Source: Caenorhabditis remanei
Lineage: Eukaryota; Nematoda; Chromadorea; Rhabditida; Rhabditidae
Assembly (NCBI RefSeq): GCF_010183535.1
Contig: NC_071333.1
Location: 18,350,587-18,414,586 of the forward strand
Length of the DNA stretch: 64,000 nucleotides
Direction of reading: 5' to 3'
Under the pieces are notes generated by a model. It searched no databases, was not told the origin of the DNA, and was given only the letters and a program-made list of their open reading frames with translations. How positions within the stretch are numbered: position 1 is the stretch's first letter; each line of letters opens with the position of its first letter. A program made the translations under genes and the position numbers. This document shows, piece after piece, positions 1 to 12,055 of this stretch.

Positions 1-3000
1 TATTTCTCAAGAGAGAAAGAAAACACGATAAGACCGATGTCTTGTAGACAGCGGTCGTGGAAATCTTAGATGGTGTCAAACAGTTTAGTAACACAATCGG
101 GGAGGGGAGGGGTGCCAATCGTCTCTGTGTGTATCGTTCTTCACCCCTCTCGCTGACGTACAAAACTGAGGACTTTATCGGATATTGCATAGCGAGATGG
201 TCCGGGAAAAGAGAAGATGAGACACGTGCGCGACGCAAAAGCTATGAAAGGTTTTGTAGGATAGCATGACAAAATTGAGATGAGATGTTTCTTTTGTGAT
301 TGTATAAAAATTTCGATTGAGTTTCTATCAAAAAGAACCATTAATGAGCGTTGAATCAAAAAATGCTTTAACCAATATATGAGAAGAGAATGAAATAGCG
401 AGCAACCGTTTTAAAGTGAAAAGCTAAATCAGCAGTTCATTTTTTCCAATGAGAAATAGAAAAAATCGTTGTCAACGCTGTCTGATAACAGAAAACGATA
501 GAAAATTATGATAAGCGGAGAAAAACAATTGTTTCACTCTTATAAAGTCAATTTCTCATAAAATATGTACAATGCAACGATTTTCTCATTGTAATGTTTT
601 GGCACTTACTTGTAAACGATTAAGTTGAGTGTAATCAATCAACGGAACGCACTCAGAAAGTCTAGAGAGATTAAATGATGAGAGGTGTTTTTTGGAAGAA
701 AAAGAGAGTAGTCTGCTAAGGAGAAGGCTAGAAAAACGTTCTCTTCTCCTTAGAGAAAAAAGTTACGCAATAGAGGGCGGAGTCTAATGCGTATCCGAAC
801 GCTCGCTTCTGGCTGCTGTTGGGGGGTTGCACAATCGGAATGTGAGCAACTGTATTCAAAAAATAAATACAACTCGAACGGAAACAAAACGTGATTACAT
901 GAAAAAAAAATCCGAAATTTCCGTATTGCACAACTGATTCGCTAGACAGAACACATAATCTGTGAACACCTGATGAAAATTTGGTACATATGAATTCACT
1001 AGACTGAAGTTCTATTCTTATCTCTCCATGATTTTGTATCTTGCAGTTATTGTTTAGATGTAGTACGTGAAGCGTAAATTATGTTTTTTTTAATATTCCA
1101 TTTCAACACTATATTTTGCTGACTGTAGATAAACAATAGTTTCAAAATTTATAAACATCGTATCGGGAGCTCCACACAACGATGTAGGGGTGAATGGTTT
1201 TATATAAGCCGAGTTGGGGAAGAAAGAGCGGTTCGGTTGGACGATATAGGGGTCAAGTAGTTAGATCTTCTATTCGAACCTGAAATCTGTTTCTCAAAAA
1301 ACTATGTATCGATAACTAAATTTTACAATATGCAATTTTTTTGTCCGTTCGTAAAACGTGTGAATATGTAATTTCTTGTAAGCAATGCGCTAAGACACTC
1401 GAAATTATTGTTTCATTTTTCTTTTTGAGAGTATATACTGTGCAAAAAATCCTTCTCTTTCTTTTTTCTCTCTTGTCATTATCATCTTCTTTCATATTTT
1501 ATGAAACGCTGTGAGTTATTATAGTCAAATGGCCAGGCCAGGTCTGGGAGCTAAAAATGGTTAGGAAGAGACGGAGAAACTGAGAGGACGAGAAACTTCA
1601 TAATACCTTTATATGAGAAACGATACGACGGAGACGTATGTAACGCAATGACTACGCAACAGTCTACGCAACGACACCTTCTCTCCAACACACAACCTGA
1701 CAACCAAGGGTGACCCGAAAATGCAACAGAGGTGGTTACTGTTAGAGGAGCAGAGACTATATACAAGTGAGAGGACAGAGAGAATTGTGAGAATAGTAAG
1801 ACCATGGTCACAACAATGTATCTACCTACGTGCAAGAGATGGCAAAGAAAAAGATCCATTAGGCGAAATCGAGAGGTCTCTGGGTTGATATGAAGAACAA
1901 ACGAAAAATTCCTGGAGTATTGAACAGAGTTGAGCGGAATGTGGTTCTTAAAAAACGATTTTTTCTTCCTTTTGTTGTTAAAAACCCTTTAAAATGGTTC
2001 TATTCGTGTTAAATTCAGTTTTGTTGGTAAAAACTGATAGCTCTGTGGCAACAAACCTCAAAAAATCTCTGTAAGGTCAGACAGCTCCCTTTCCTTTTTT
2101 CTGCTCTCTGCAGAAAAAAACTCCTTTTTTCTGTCTTCGAGTAGTAAAAAAGCGGAAATGGAAGTGTATTACTAGAACAAAAACAAAGTTCTAAATTACC
2201 TGATATAACATATATTGAACCACAAGATGATAAAAAATGCGTCAGAGGCACTAGACACCCGTAAAATTGCTGAATAGGAACGCGTTGAAGGCGCGGCAGA
2301 CTCAGTCTTCATCAGAATCGAGCAATTTTCAAAAGGAAAGCCCATTTTTTAGCTTAAAAGTTGACTCATTTTAAGGCAAAAACACGTCTAAGACGCGCCA
2401 GTCACAATTGTGATTGAATTTTATGAATTTTTGTGCATTTTTGTTCAAAAACGGCATAAAACAGTCCGCCAGATCTCGGTTCGGTTTTGGCTCGGCTCGG
2501 AAAAGCTGCGACTCGGATTGTTATCATTTTTCCCTTTTCGGTTTCAATCTTTTTGGCAAAGATTTATTTTCTGTGAATTGTTCTTTTTTTTTCTCAAGTA
2601 TACCCCTCAAAAACCTTTGAAACCTACAAAAAAGCGTTCTTAAAATTTGTTTCAAACATTTTCGGAGAAAAATTTCAATTTTTTCAGTAATGAACTTCCA
2701 GGCTGCAAAAATTTCGATTTCAGCCTGCCTCCTCCATTCCTGCGCGATCCGTTGCAAATTTGAAAGATACCGTATCCCATGTTGCCAAAATTCAACCTTG
2801 ATCTCACAAAGGTCACTCAATTACTAGCTTTTGAATCGTTCTCAAAACCATATGTGTCTAGAAATAGACCCAAATCACGAAAGAGTACAAAGATCAATAC
2901 CAAAGTTTGAAATTTCATATGCATAACCTTGTGAACATGATGAAATAGTGTAATGAATACAAAACAAATAAAGGACGTCTGATTCGCGTTCTTTTTTTTG

Positions 3001-3734
3001 TTCTTTGTGTCCACCGCTTCATTACAAAAAATCAATGATTGTAATCTAAAGTTCAGTTATGAGATATTTGAATAATTATACGATAAACGCAATATTACAG
3101 TATAATATTAAAAAAATGACTCTGTACCTTATCTTATCCAATTTTGCTATGTGTAGACCAAATGTCTTAACCATATGTACAATAGGTCACTTGGTCACGT
3201 GCCTTCCTAATGTGTCGCGAAGATTGTTATCGAGACAGGATATTACACATCACATATGTGTTATTTGTTGGAGATGAGTATCGCTGGAGCGGGGCGGAGT
3301 TTTGAATACTTTATGGCGTCAGATAGGAACTCGGGTTACGGTACATTTCTATCGTTTCGATGAGGGTGAGATGTCGATTCTGAGCTATGATCAATCAGAG
3401 CTCCCACGTTGAGGCCGAGTCCACCTCCTAAGACGCGCTTTATTGATAACTTATCGTATCGGTGAACATTAGAATTTTTTAAGCACAGAAGCGGCGTCCA
3501 ATCATCAAAACGTTTCATTTTGAAGTGAAATATTTGGGAAAAACGCGATTTCTCTAATCATGAGCCCCGGTCATAATAGAAATATCGGTCTTGAGATCCC
3601 ATGAATGTATTACAGATGATTCCCAATCGTCTTGGTAATTTTTCTGTAATTAGCAATAAAGGACTTGAAGATTATTTTGATTTATTGAATAAATGCATCA
3701 GATGATTATACATTTTTTGAAAACAGCTATGGGC
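1..3734. other. Intergenic, no gene supported
   Basis: AT-rich sequence with many homopolymer runs. The open frames are short (at most about 100 codons) and overlap on both strands, and none shows a signal peptide, domain motif or a chain of splice-linked exons. A stretch near 1,190-1,255 contains a TATATAA-like string but no convincing downstream first exon. I see no tRNA or other structured RNA here. An undetected small gene or UTR is possible. Confidence 0.5.
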
Positions 3735-3862
3735 TATTCACGTCCGGCAAAACGTTTTTTCCCTTTTTACCTTTCATATACCGAAAAAACGGGTTTTCCA
3801 GTTTTTCATCGTTTTTCCGGAAAAGGAATCGAGGGAAAATGTTTTTTCTCCGGACGTGAATA
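3735..3862. repeat. Small palindromic MITE-like element
   Basis: A 128-bp segment begins with TATTCACGTCCGG and ends with its exact reverse complement CCGGACGTGAATA. The inner flanks (CAAAACGTTTTTTCCC and a GGGAAAATGTTTTTTCTC-like partner) continue the symmetry imperfectly. This is the layout of a non-autonomous terminal-inverted-repeat element; it has no coding capacity. Confidence 0.7.
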
Positions 3863-4125
3863 CCAGCTTCAGAAAAATAGTACGGAAAACCAACAGCAGT
3901 AGACCATAAAAACAGAAGAACATACAAAAAAGAGGTTTGAGGAGAAAATAAGATTGAGAAAGATTTTTCGGGAAGATGGGAAGAGTTACAAGTATGGGGG
4001 GTGGAAAGAGATTCGGAGAAAATCATGGGGGCAAGTGGGAGAAAAAAGAAAAATTTACAAAGAAATCTAGAAAAAAACAAAAACAAAAACAATTGAATCC
4101 TATAAAATGTTGGGGGGAGAGAAAA

Positions 4126-4263
4126 ATTCGATAGGATTAGATATGTAATTGAAAAAAAAGGAATTCAATAGGATCTGATAAGAAATTAAAAAAGGGGGAA
4201 TTCGATAGGATTAGATAGTAAATAAAAAATGGGGAATTCGATAGGATTAGATATTAAATTTGG
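4126..4263. repeat. Tandem repeat, about 37 bp x 4
   Basis: Four head-to-tail units start at about 4126, 4163, 4200 and 4236. Each begins with ATTCGATAGGATTAGATA or a close variant and continues with an AAATTAAAAAA-type tract and a GGGGA junction. It is followed by an open frame at 4260-4631 that shows no recognisable protein features. Confidence 0.85.
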
Positions 4264-4753
4264 GCTCAGAGAGAATCCGCAACACGGTCTCGCAGCTAGT
4301 TTTTAAAAAAGACATTTCGCAGCCATGGGGACAACAACCTCAAATATCCCGTTTTTTTCAGGGAGAATTTGAACTTTTCAGACAATTAATTGTCTGGGAA
4401 AGTCAAAAAATCATTTTCAGTGAACTTCCTAAACATGAAGTTTTGTCCAGAACGCCGAAAAGAAGCTTTTTGATAAGATTTGAAAACTGTTTTTCTCACA
4501 GAAGTAGCGGTTTTTGTCGTTTTCTGAACCATTCAATTGGCTTTGGCAGCTCACATGAACTACGAAACATGCGAAATGTCTTTTGTTACGGATTTCTTCA
4601 AAGCCGGAATTTCGATGAGCTGATATTATGAGATATTATGAGAACGAAAACAAAAAACGCAACGATTTCAGTATGAAAATTTGAGTTTTTCTCGAAAGTT
4701 TTTCAGTTTTTTGGCAAAAAGTCCAACTTTTGATGGTATTGATGAAGTTGAGC

Positions 4754-7700
4754 TTACACGTATGCTGCGTCGTTTGGAGCTGCGTTCTGTGGAGCTGCGT
4801 CCTGTAGAGCTGTCTCCTGTAGAGCTGCGTCTTGTGGAGCTGCTTCCTGTGGAGCTGCCTCCTGTGGAGCTGAGTCTTGTGGAGCTGCGTCTTGTGGAGC
4901 TGCGTTCTGTGGAGCTGCGTCTTGTGGAGTTGCCTCCTGTGGAGCTTCGTCCTCTCCTGCCTCTTGACGCCATAAGGCATTGAATTGGTCCAGTTTTTCC
5001 ATCCAATACTCCATTTTGTGACGATAGTATGCCGTCATACCAATGAACTTCGGCTGTTTCCTGAAAAATTATATTTTTCCTCTACAAATTTAACTGAGAG
5101 AAACTCACTTATGGGCGCACTCGATGCAGAAGGTCTTGGTGTCGGTGTAGACGAAGAACATGTTGTGCGTGCAGACCTCGCACTTGGAGCATCTTTCCAC
5201 AGGCACCACATTACGACTTTCTGCAGCTGGCCGAGGTTCAACACCGTGCGCCGCAAGATAATCAAACTCCGTTTGAGCTCTGGCCAAAGATCTGAAAATA
5301 GGATTTGATGGTAAGAGTTGTTATGCATATAAAAAATGTGTATTACCTCATACATATCACGGAGATGAGCTGATCGAACTTCAGACTGTGGCGAATCTTC
5401 TTCTCGACGATATTCCAGGCAATCGTTTGAATTGGGAGGAGAGCATGACTGTGGTTGAGCCGATAGTGATCGTTCATGAATGCTGCCAATGCCAATTGAT
5501 CAAAATTCGGCTGGGCAATGTTCCAGCTCACATTCACCGTGTACCCGTTGGACTGAACCCAATGGTAAGTTCCGGCTCCAACATACACGGTGTCTCCAGG
5601 CTTCTGCACGAACTTCTGCAGATGAATTCCTTCCTTGATGAGCTCCTCCTCACTTGGCCAGTTTGCAGTGGCATAGAGACCAACCGACTTGCTTTTGGCA
5701 TTGTGGTGCTTGAGAAGTTGAGTCATTTTCTTGGAGTGTTCCAATGGAACTCCGTACCAAATACAATCCCCGGGTCCGATATTGTGGTTGAACGAAGCAA
5801 GAGCACTGTTCTCCGGATGAATGCTGGTTCGGCTTCCTGGAGCCTTCACGTACAGCTGGGCACTGTTCAATCCGGCAATGATCTCTCCGGCATAATTGAG
5901 AAGGTTGCCTTTTCCGTTTGGTGAAAGCATGAACGGCAACTTTTCAACTTCCTGAAAACAAGAAATTTTGAATTTGAAAGTGAGAAGCACGGAACTCACC
6001 GTTTTCAGTTCTGCGAAAGTGAACTCTTGCGTTTCCAATTCAATGTTGGTGGCAAACCCAATAAGATTGGCATTCGTGTTGTGCTGTTGTCCATTGATTG
6101 GAAGTTGGTTCTCGTGCAGGAATCTTTCTAGCTCCTCTCGGAAGATTTCGAGGTCCGTCATTTGACTTTCTCTCATCTTTCGATAGACTGAAATAAAGTT
6201 TGGTTTAAAAAATTAAGCACCACGGGTTGTCTAGAAATTTAAAGATTCTAATAGACTGACCTTCTTTGGCATAATTGATGCCATTGTCGAGCCAGTCCAC
6301 GAAGGTTTTGAGTGAAAAACCTTTTTCAGTGACGCTGCCGGTGATCGTCCACTTCTTTGAGTTTCCTTTTTTATCGTCACGATTGAAGTTGGAGCTTGTT
6401 GGTTGGGGCAACTGGTGCATGAGTGGATGCACGAAATCGGGCTTCCATTTAACCAGCAACGCTGGGCTGAACTTCTTCTCGTCGAATCCAGTAACTTTGG
6501 CCAAACCAGTTATCACGCACATGCTGGTTTTCATCAGATGTTTGTGCAACTTTTTCCACGTTCCCTCGCTGTTATCAGCGAGATGGAATCTGGCGACTGA
6601 TACGTATCCTGGGGTCCCTTGCATTCCTTGGTTTTGGAAAAAACGCAGCTCTTCCTTGATCACAGCATCGTCTCCTTCGATAAGATTGGCACAAGATGGG
6701 TCAGGTTTCCCGAAAACCAAATTCAATCCACGTTCTTTTGCTTTTTCGGCCAATTTAACTATTTCCAGAGATGTGACTTTTTTGAAATCATAGAAAGGCA
6801 CTCCAGTAAAGTTTACTTCAAACGGTTCCGTCAATTTAGAATTCCCTCTCCTTTTGCGTTTGTTACGTGGCTGATCTTTTTTGCTTTGGAGAACCATTTT
6901 TTCGATGTTGTCCATCACACCTCGGTAGTTTTCCTGCATTGGCATGTCCGTGTCCAGATCAATATCAACGATGTGGCTGTTTTCTTCCTGCAATTATGGA
7001 TTTTTTTTAAATGTATAGAATATATTTAGCAAACTTGTCAAACTTCGATCCGGCCCGGCCCGGGCCAGGCTGACATTTTTCTCACACCTGCGAGGCCAGG
7101 TCGGCCCGGCTTCGAGAACAGGTACCTATTTGGACCACATTTTTTGAATATTTCGAAAATTTTACACTTAAAACAACCAATTTCTTGATGCAGAACGAGA
7201 TTTTGATTGAGTTCTTAAGTATAATCAAAAATTTGGCATTTTCGGAAAAAAAATCATAATATTTCAAAATTTCGTTCAAAATTTAGTTTAAAAGTTTTCG
7301 AATTTTGAACCCCGGGCCGGACCGAAAAAATTCCAATTTCGGCTCAGCCCGGCCCAGCCCGTGACAAAGTTGAGATTTGGAATTACCATATATTTATATC
7401 CCTCGACAGTTAACCGTCCTCACCTCAATTTCTTTGACCATTTTCTCAATTTCGTTTCGACGTTTTTTCGTTTCGACATCTGGAATTATATTCCCTGGTT
7501 CCATTCTCAAAGCCGACAGTATCCAAGCAATCGATAACCACCTAGCTGACATTCTGAACATTCCCTCCTGGGCCTCGGTGGGTTTTTCTTCGGCAGCCTT
7601 CCTTGCTCTGCTTCTGACCGCTGGTCTTCTAGCTGCAGTTTTTCGGGGTTTCTTTTCCTTTTCGTTTTCGGATGTCTTTTGTTTTTTGTCCGTTGGCTCC

Positions 7701-10318
7701 ATGTCCGATTCCGTCGCATCACTTTTCGCAGAGGCAGCAACTCTACCATTCTGTGCAGCGTCCACGGATCTAAGAGTGTAGAAAACTGCTGATGCTGGTT
7801 CTCCGGCGATTTGACAAATTTTTGAACGAGCTGCCTTGGGACCTGAAAAAAAAGCAATCGGTTTTCGAGAATTTGTATGGCCTGGAATTGGTAAAATCAA
7901 CACTTAATCATGTTGTCTCTTATGTTGGAGGAGGTATGATCAAGTTCTCAGATATCAGAACAACCATCCGGAATACCTCAGGCTCAAGCCCCTAGAAATA
8001 AATGACCGGAAGATGTTTCTGTCCGTGGCTCAGTGTGGCTTTAGGTGGCCCTATGATCTACCTCTCAGTACTAGCGAATTGTGATTTTATCTGTTGTCGC
8101 GCCCCTAATATGTTATATTACAAGCGCGACTCCTTCTGCGACTCGTCACCTCGTGATGTTCTACACTAAATACTTGTGCTCGATTCCCGTAGCTTCATCG
8201 ACCCTTTCAATAATTCCTACACCTCGCGGCCGTGGACGAGGCGCAGTGGCCGAGAAACCCCAAAGAGGAAACGCGCCCCGGTGGACCGTGGGTAAAACAT
8301 TTTTCACTTTTCCTTCTGAAACTTTTTATGGTTCAAATAATGTCCCTTTGACCACCACAAATAGCGGCGCAATATAGTGCATCGACAGGGAACTGAACCC
8401 GGGCCTCGTGGCAGGCGAGGATTCTATTACTGAACCACTGATGCTTATTCATTTTTGGCCTTCCCGAAAATGTTTGTTTGGGGATAAAGTAGTTCTTCAC
8501 TACATATGGCGGCGCGGCATCTGTTGAAATCAAGAAAATCAACTTACGAGCTCTCGGAGTCATCGAAGCATTTGAGCTCTCAGCAGCATTGGCAGTATTC
8601 TCAGCTGGGACGTCATCCTGCATCTCCTCTTCACCAGCTCCAGAATTCTCGACCGGAAGATCATCCAATTTTTCATCAGCTCCAGTATTCTCAGCTGAGA
8701 CGTCATCCTGCATCTCATCTTCCTCATTTCCCGTTTTCTCGACCAGAAGAACTTCCTTCTTCTCCTCATTTCCAGAATCCTCATCCGGCGGATTTTCTTT
8801 CTTTTCAACGTCCCAGTCCATATCATTCCCATCATCCTTTATCTCACTTCCCGCGATGGCATCAGCGATGGATGGAGACGAGTCAACAGGTTTCTGATGG
8901 ATACCTATCACTGGATAACCTGAAATTGTTGTGTTGAGAAAGAGAGGTTCCTGACGTAGTGTAGGTACACGCTCCCATCTGATTCAAAGGAGCCTACGTT
9001 CTCAGAGAGTCAGTACATATAAGAAAACATGTAATTTGACTAACACCTACTATGCAGATGCAACCCCTACAAAAATGACCATTGGTGGTCGTGTGGTTCA
9101 ATCGGTTTTTAGGTTTACGTGCCCCTATGATCTTCACCTCACTTATCAGTACTACACTACTCCACAAAAGTATCGTTCCACCCCTTTTTTTCGAAAAACA
9201 GTGATCACGTTAATTTTTATAATAAGGTGTCCACATGAAAAATACTTCATATTCAAATAGAATTCGGGTCCAGGTGTTTTTATTTCTACACCGTAACCCA
9301 GATTTGATAAAATCGAAAAATTCGATTTTGACGATTCCACAAAAGCATCGTTCCACTTCAAAGAAACAGGTTTTGGTTCAACAGCTTACAAATTCATTTT
9401 GAAATTGTTGCGAAAAACGTTGGGTCGACTGTACGTTGAGTGGTTTTCGGCACCCAACGTGTGTACTTAGTTGTGCGTCTTATTAAAATTAAAGAAATCA
9501 AAAAAAGCAACGTACCAGCAACAAGCTCTCCTTCCTTTTGCTCGATTTCTTCGCTTTTCGAGCTCTCATTGTCAGTATCCTCGGCCGAAAGGTCATTCTT
9601 CATCTCCACGTCATCAGGGATGAATGGAGACGAATTCATTGATTGCTGATGATTGGTCATCGTAGGAGACTCTGAAATGATAATTTGGAAAGTTTCCTGA
9701 CGTAGTATAAAAACTAGTTATACCCCTGAGCTACATTCTTACGGTAACTGATATGTAGATCAAGTTTTCTTAGATACGTGACTATTTGGGATTTTTCAGA
9801 GAGTTGGTCAATAAGAGAACATGTAATTTGACTGACAGCTCCTTCAAGCAGACTTTTCAAAAATTGGGCTGGACCGCTCGGTCCGAATTTTCTCTCGGCC
9901 CGGCTCGGATTGGAAAGTGGGTACCTATTTTTACTAAATTTTTTTAAAATTTTTTGAAAAAATAGAGTGTACATACTAAAATTATCATAAATATTCACAC
10001 TTTCATTCAATTTTAAAGTTTTGGCCAAAAACTATACTTTTTTCCAAAAAAAGTTCAAAAAATATCAAAAATTCAAATTTTTTCAAAACATTTTCAAAAC
10101 GGGCCGAGATTTTGTTTGATTGCGGCCCGGCCCGTGACAAGTCTGCCTTCAAGATCCCTATTCCCAGCATCCACTCTCATTAACAAGATGAAAAGCTTAC
10201 CAGAATTGGCTTCAGTATCAGCATGATTGGTTGACGAAGTTCTTCCATTCATTTCAAGCAGCTTAGTCTCGGAGTCCGGCGGAAGCTCGGGAGGAATTCC
10301 ATTCAGCGGATCCTCCAT
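4754..10318 (-). CDS. KDM6/JMJD-3-family JmjC histone demethylase
   Basis: Predicted nuclear Fe(II)/2-oxoglutarate-dependent demethylase of the UTX/JMJD3 (KDM6) family, which removes methyl groups from histone H3 lysine 27. Nine exons (minus strand, 5' to 3'): 10318-10201, 9671-9516, 8919-8548, 7842-7424, 6987-6261, 6187-6000, 5951-5347, 5291-5109, 5060-4754. They total 3,075 nt, giving 1,024 residues, with every splice phase consistent. The first ~350 residues are acidic, low complexity, then Lys/Arg-rich. The JmjC domain (exons 5-7) keeps the metal-binding H-x-E (SIHPENSALAS) and the distal His (GTYHWVQ), so it looks catalytically intact. Exon 8 encodes the family's Cys4 zinc site (CSKCEVC, then FCIEC). 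No TPR repeats precede the catalytic part, so it resembles JMJD3 more than UTX. The last ~65 residues are an Ala-Pro-Gln repeat. The start codon is the first ATG of an open exon; an additional upstream exon is not excluded. Confidence 0.88.
4764..4955 (-). repeat. 15-bp coding minisatellite
   Basis: About a dozen tandem 15-bp units, read on the minus strand as the pentapeptide A-P-Q-D/E/N-A, form the C-terminus of the demethylase. The array has no stop codon in several frames on both strands because unit length is a multiple of three, which creates long shadow open frames. Length variation between individuals is likely. Confidence 0.9.
7037..7372. repeat. GC-rich dispersed repeat in demethylase intron 4
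   Basis: Two GC-rich ends built of CGGCCCGGCCC-type strings (about 7037-7120 and 7310-7372) flank an AT-rich centre with a GGTACCTATTT motif. The intron at 9515-8920 upstream of it does not contain the copy, but intron 1 does (9855-10143), with the same order of motifs ending in CGGCCCGGCCCGTGACAA. A weaker relative lies at about 19,842-19,895. Confidence 0.65.
8378..8444 (-). pseudogene. tRNA-Gly(GCC)-derived pseudogene
   Basis: The minus strand reads GCATCAGTGGTTCAGTAATA at the 5' end, CTGCCAC as anticodon loop (GCC), GGGTTCAGTTCCC as T arm and GATGCA at the 3' end, the framework of eukaryotic tRNA-Gly(GCC). It is about four nucleotides shorter than the normal 71, with losses after the anticodon stem and acceptor mismatches, so it is unlikely to be functional. 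It sits in intron 3 of the demethylase gene. A tRNA-derived SINE head is an alternative reading. Confidence 0.7.
9855..10143. repeat. GC-rich dispersed repeat in demethylase intron 1
   Basis: Second copy of the family seen at 7037-7372: GC-rich CGGCCCGGCTCGG end, GGGTACCTATTTTTAC, an AT-rich core and a terminal CGGCCCGGCCCGTGACAAGT. The ends are roughly inverted relative to each other, suggesting a foldback element. Confidence 0.6.
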
Positions 10319-10735
10319 TTCAAATCGTTCGATTGAAGTTCTTCTTTTTTTAGTTCTGAAAATTATGGCATTGGGATTTTTTTCCAGAGAGAAAAAGAAA
10401 TAGAAGAGGATTATAAAAGAGAAAAATTTTGTTTCCAGTATTAACAACATTTGAATCTTATCAGTAGCAAAGACAAGAACTTTCAATTCAAATTTCTCTG
10501 TGCAAAAAAAGCAGGCTCCGTTTCATCGCGGCAGCCACGTCATCAAGCGTTGCGTTCAAATTTCGAACACTACCGCGAAAAATAGGCGTGACCTCCGAGA
10601 TAGCGAGCAGTGTTGCATGAAAAAAATGCTCATAAAATATGAAAAAAAAAGAGGATTTCAAAAGAGAAAAATTAAAAACTTTCTAGTGTTAAAACATCTC
10701 AACCATATCAGTATCAACCCTATCATAACTACTTA

Positions 10736-11115
10736 TCTTACAAATTGGGCCGATACGGGCCGACACAAGCCGGGTTCCATAGCTCGCTTAAAACGCAATT
10801 TTATAAGCTGAAAAATATACCAAAATGAAGATCTCGACGAGTTCTGTGTCTGTGACCTACTACGGCCTTGATGCCGTAACTTTAATATGCCGCGAGTCGG
10901 GCTAGAATGGCTTTTTAGGTCATTTTCGCGTTTTTTGGACCTTTTCCCCGGTTTGCGGCACATCAAGGATCCGTAATCCGACCTGTAGTAGGTCACAGAC
11001 ATAGAACTCGTCTAAATCTTTATTTTGGTGTATTTATTAGCGCATAAAATTGCGTTTTAAGCGAGCTACGCGCCGGCGCGTGTCGGTCCGTTTTGACCCA
11101 ATTTGCAAGTATGGT
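10736..11115. repeat. Long inverted repeat (foldback element)
   Basis: Arms at about 10,736-10,862 and 10,983-11,115 are near-complete reverse complements. Landmarks are TGTGACCTACTAC versus GTAGTAGGTCACA and TCGCTTAAAACGCAATTTTA versus TAAAATTGCGTTTTAAGCGA. A ~120-bp spacer separates them. It has no coding capacity. Confidence 0.85.
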
Positions 11116-11834
11116 AGTTAGATAGGGTTTATATACTCAGATAACTACAAAAATATAAGTACGAGAAACAAGTAACACGGCTCTGCGAGCATCGTATAAA
11201 AGGATACAATTGAAGCGTCTCATCGTTTCTCAACTAAAAATAGACCCCCACAACACAAAAAAAGTTCGGGAGGCCGTCAGTAACATGTGTGGAAGAGGGG
11301 AAAAGAAAAGCGAGCGCGGAGGAGAGATAGAGAGGCGAGGAAGAGGGTGCCTGTTTTTCTTGAGAGGTACCAGAGATTTTCTCTGCGTATCTATCGTATT
11401 GTGCCGGCCACTATACTCCGCGTAGACTATTGTGTTGTGAATGAAGGTGTTAAGAATGGGAGGAAAGAGAAGGGAGAAGAAGGGGGCCAACTGTTCGCTT
11501 CGGGTGGTCTACATGATTTACGATAACGTTTTGACAGGAGACATTAATCTCAGGATCATATTACAGAATTTGGTTTTTTCTGTTCAGGTTAAAGTACTTC
11601 TAACTCCAATTTTTAAGCTCCACTCCTACCTAATGCACTTGCTCTTAACCCACACCTATCGATAAACAATACTTTGAAGGAAAGCTCAATGATACATTAG
11701 AAAATGACCAGCCATTCGTATAATGGCCACTAGGAACCATTCCCCTTGTCGCGAGCGCTTCGCGTACAGTCTCCGCTCACTCTTTTCTTCTCTTCGTCTC
11801 TTCTAGCTACGCTTTTTCTAATCGAAATACGACG

Positions 11835-12055
11835 GGGGCCAACAGAACCCTCCCTCCTCCTTTCCGACCGCGCGGTGTTGACCTCTCGACACACTATCCG
11901 CTGTATAGCACGTGCTGACCACCCCATCCTTCTCTAATTCTCTTTATTTTATGTTATATTTTGTTCGCGGGCCAATAGAACCACCCCCTTCTTTTCTGGA
12001 AGAGGTCTTGGCCTCTGCTGGTATCTGACACAATATCCATGGTATATCACTGACC
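11835..12055. repeat. Diverged direct repeat
   Basis: GGGCCAACAGAACC...CTGTATAGCACGTGCTGACC (about 11,835-11,921) recurs as GGGCCAATAGAACC...CCATGGTATATCACTGACCC (about 11,970-12,055), both preceded by a TTTATTTT-type tract. Identity is moderate. Confidence 0.55.

Noticed and set aside
4260..4631. 123-codon plus-strand frame
   Set aside because: No domain, no splice partner, and it starts in the tandem repeat.
4636..5006. Arg/Ser/Thr/His-rich frames over the minisatellite
   Set aside because: Other reading frames of the 15-bp repeat; the A-P-Q frame joins the demethylase exons in phase.
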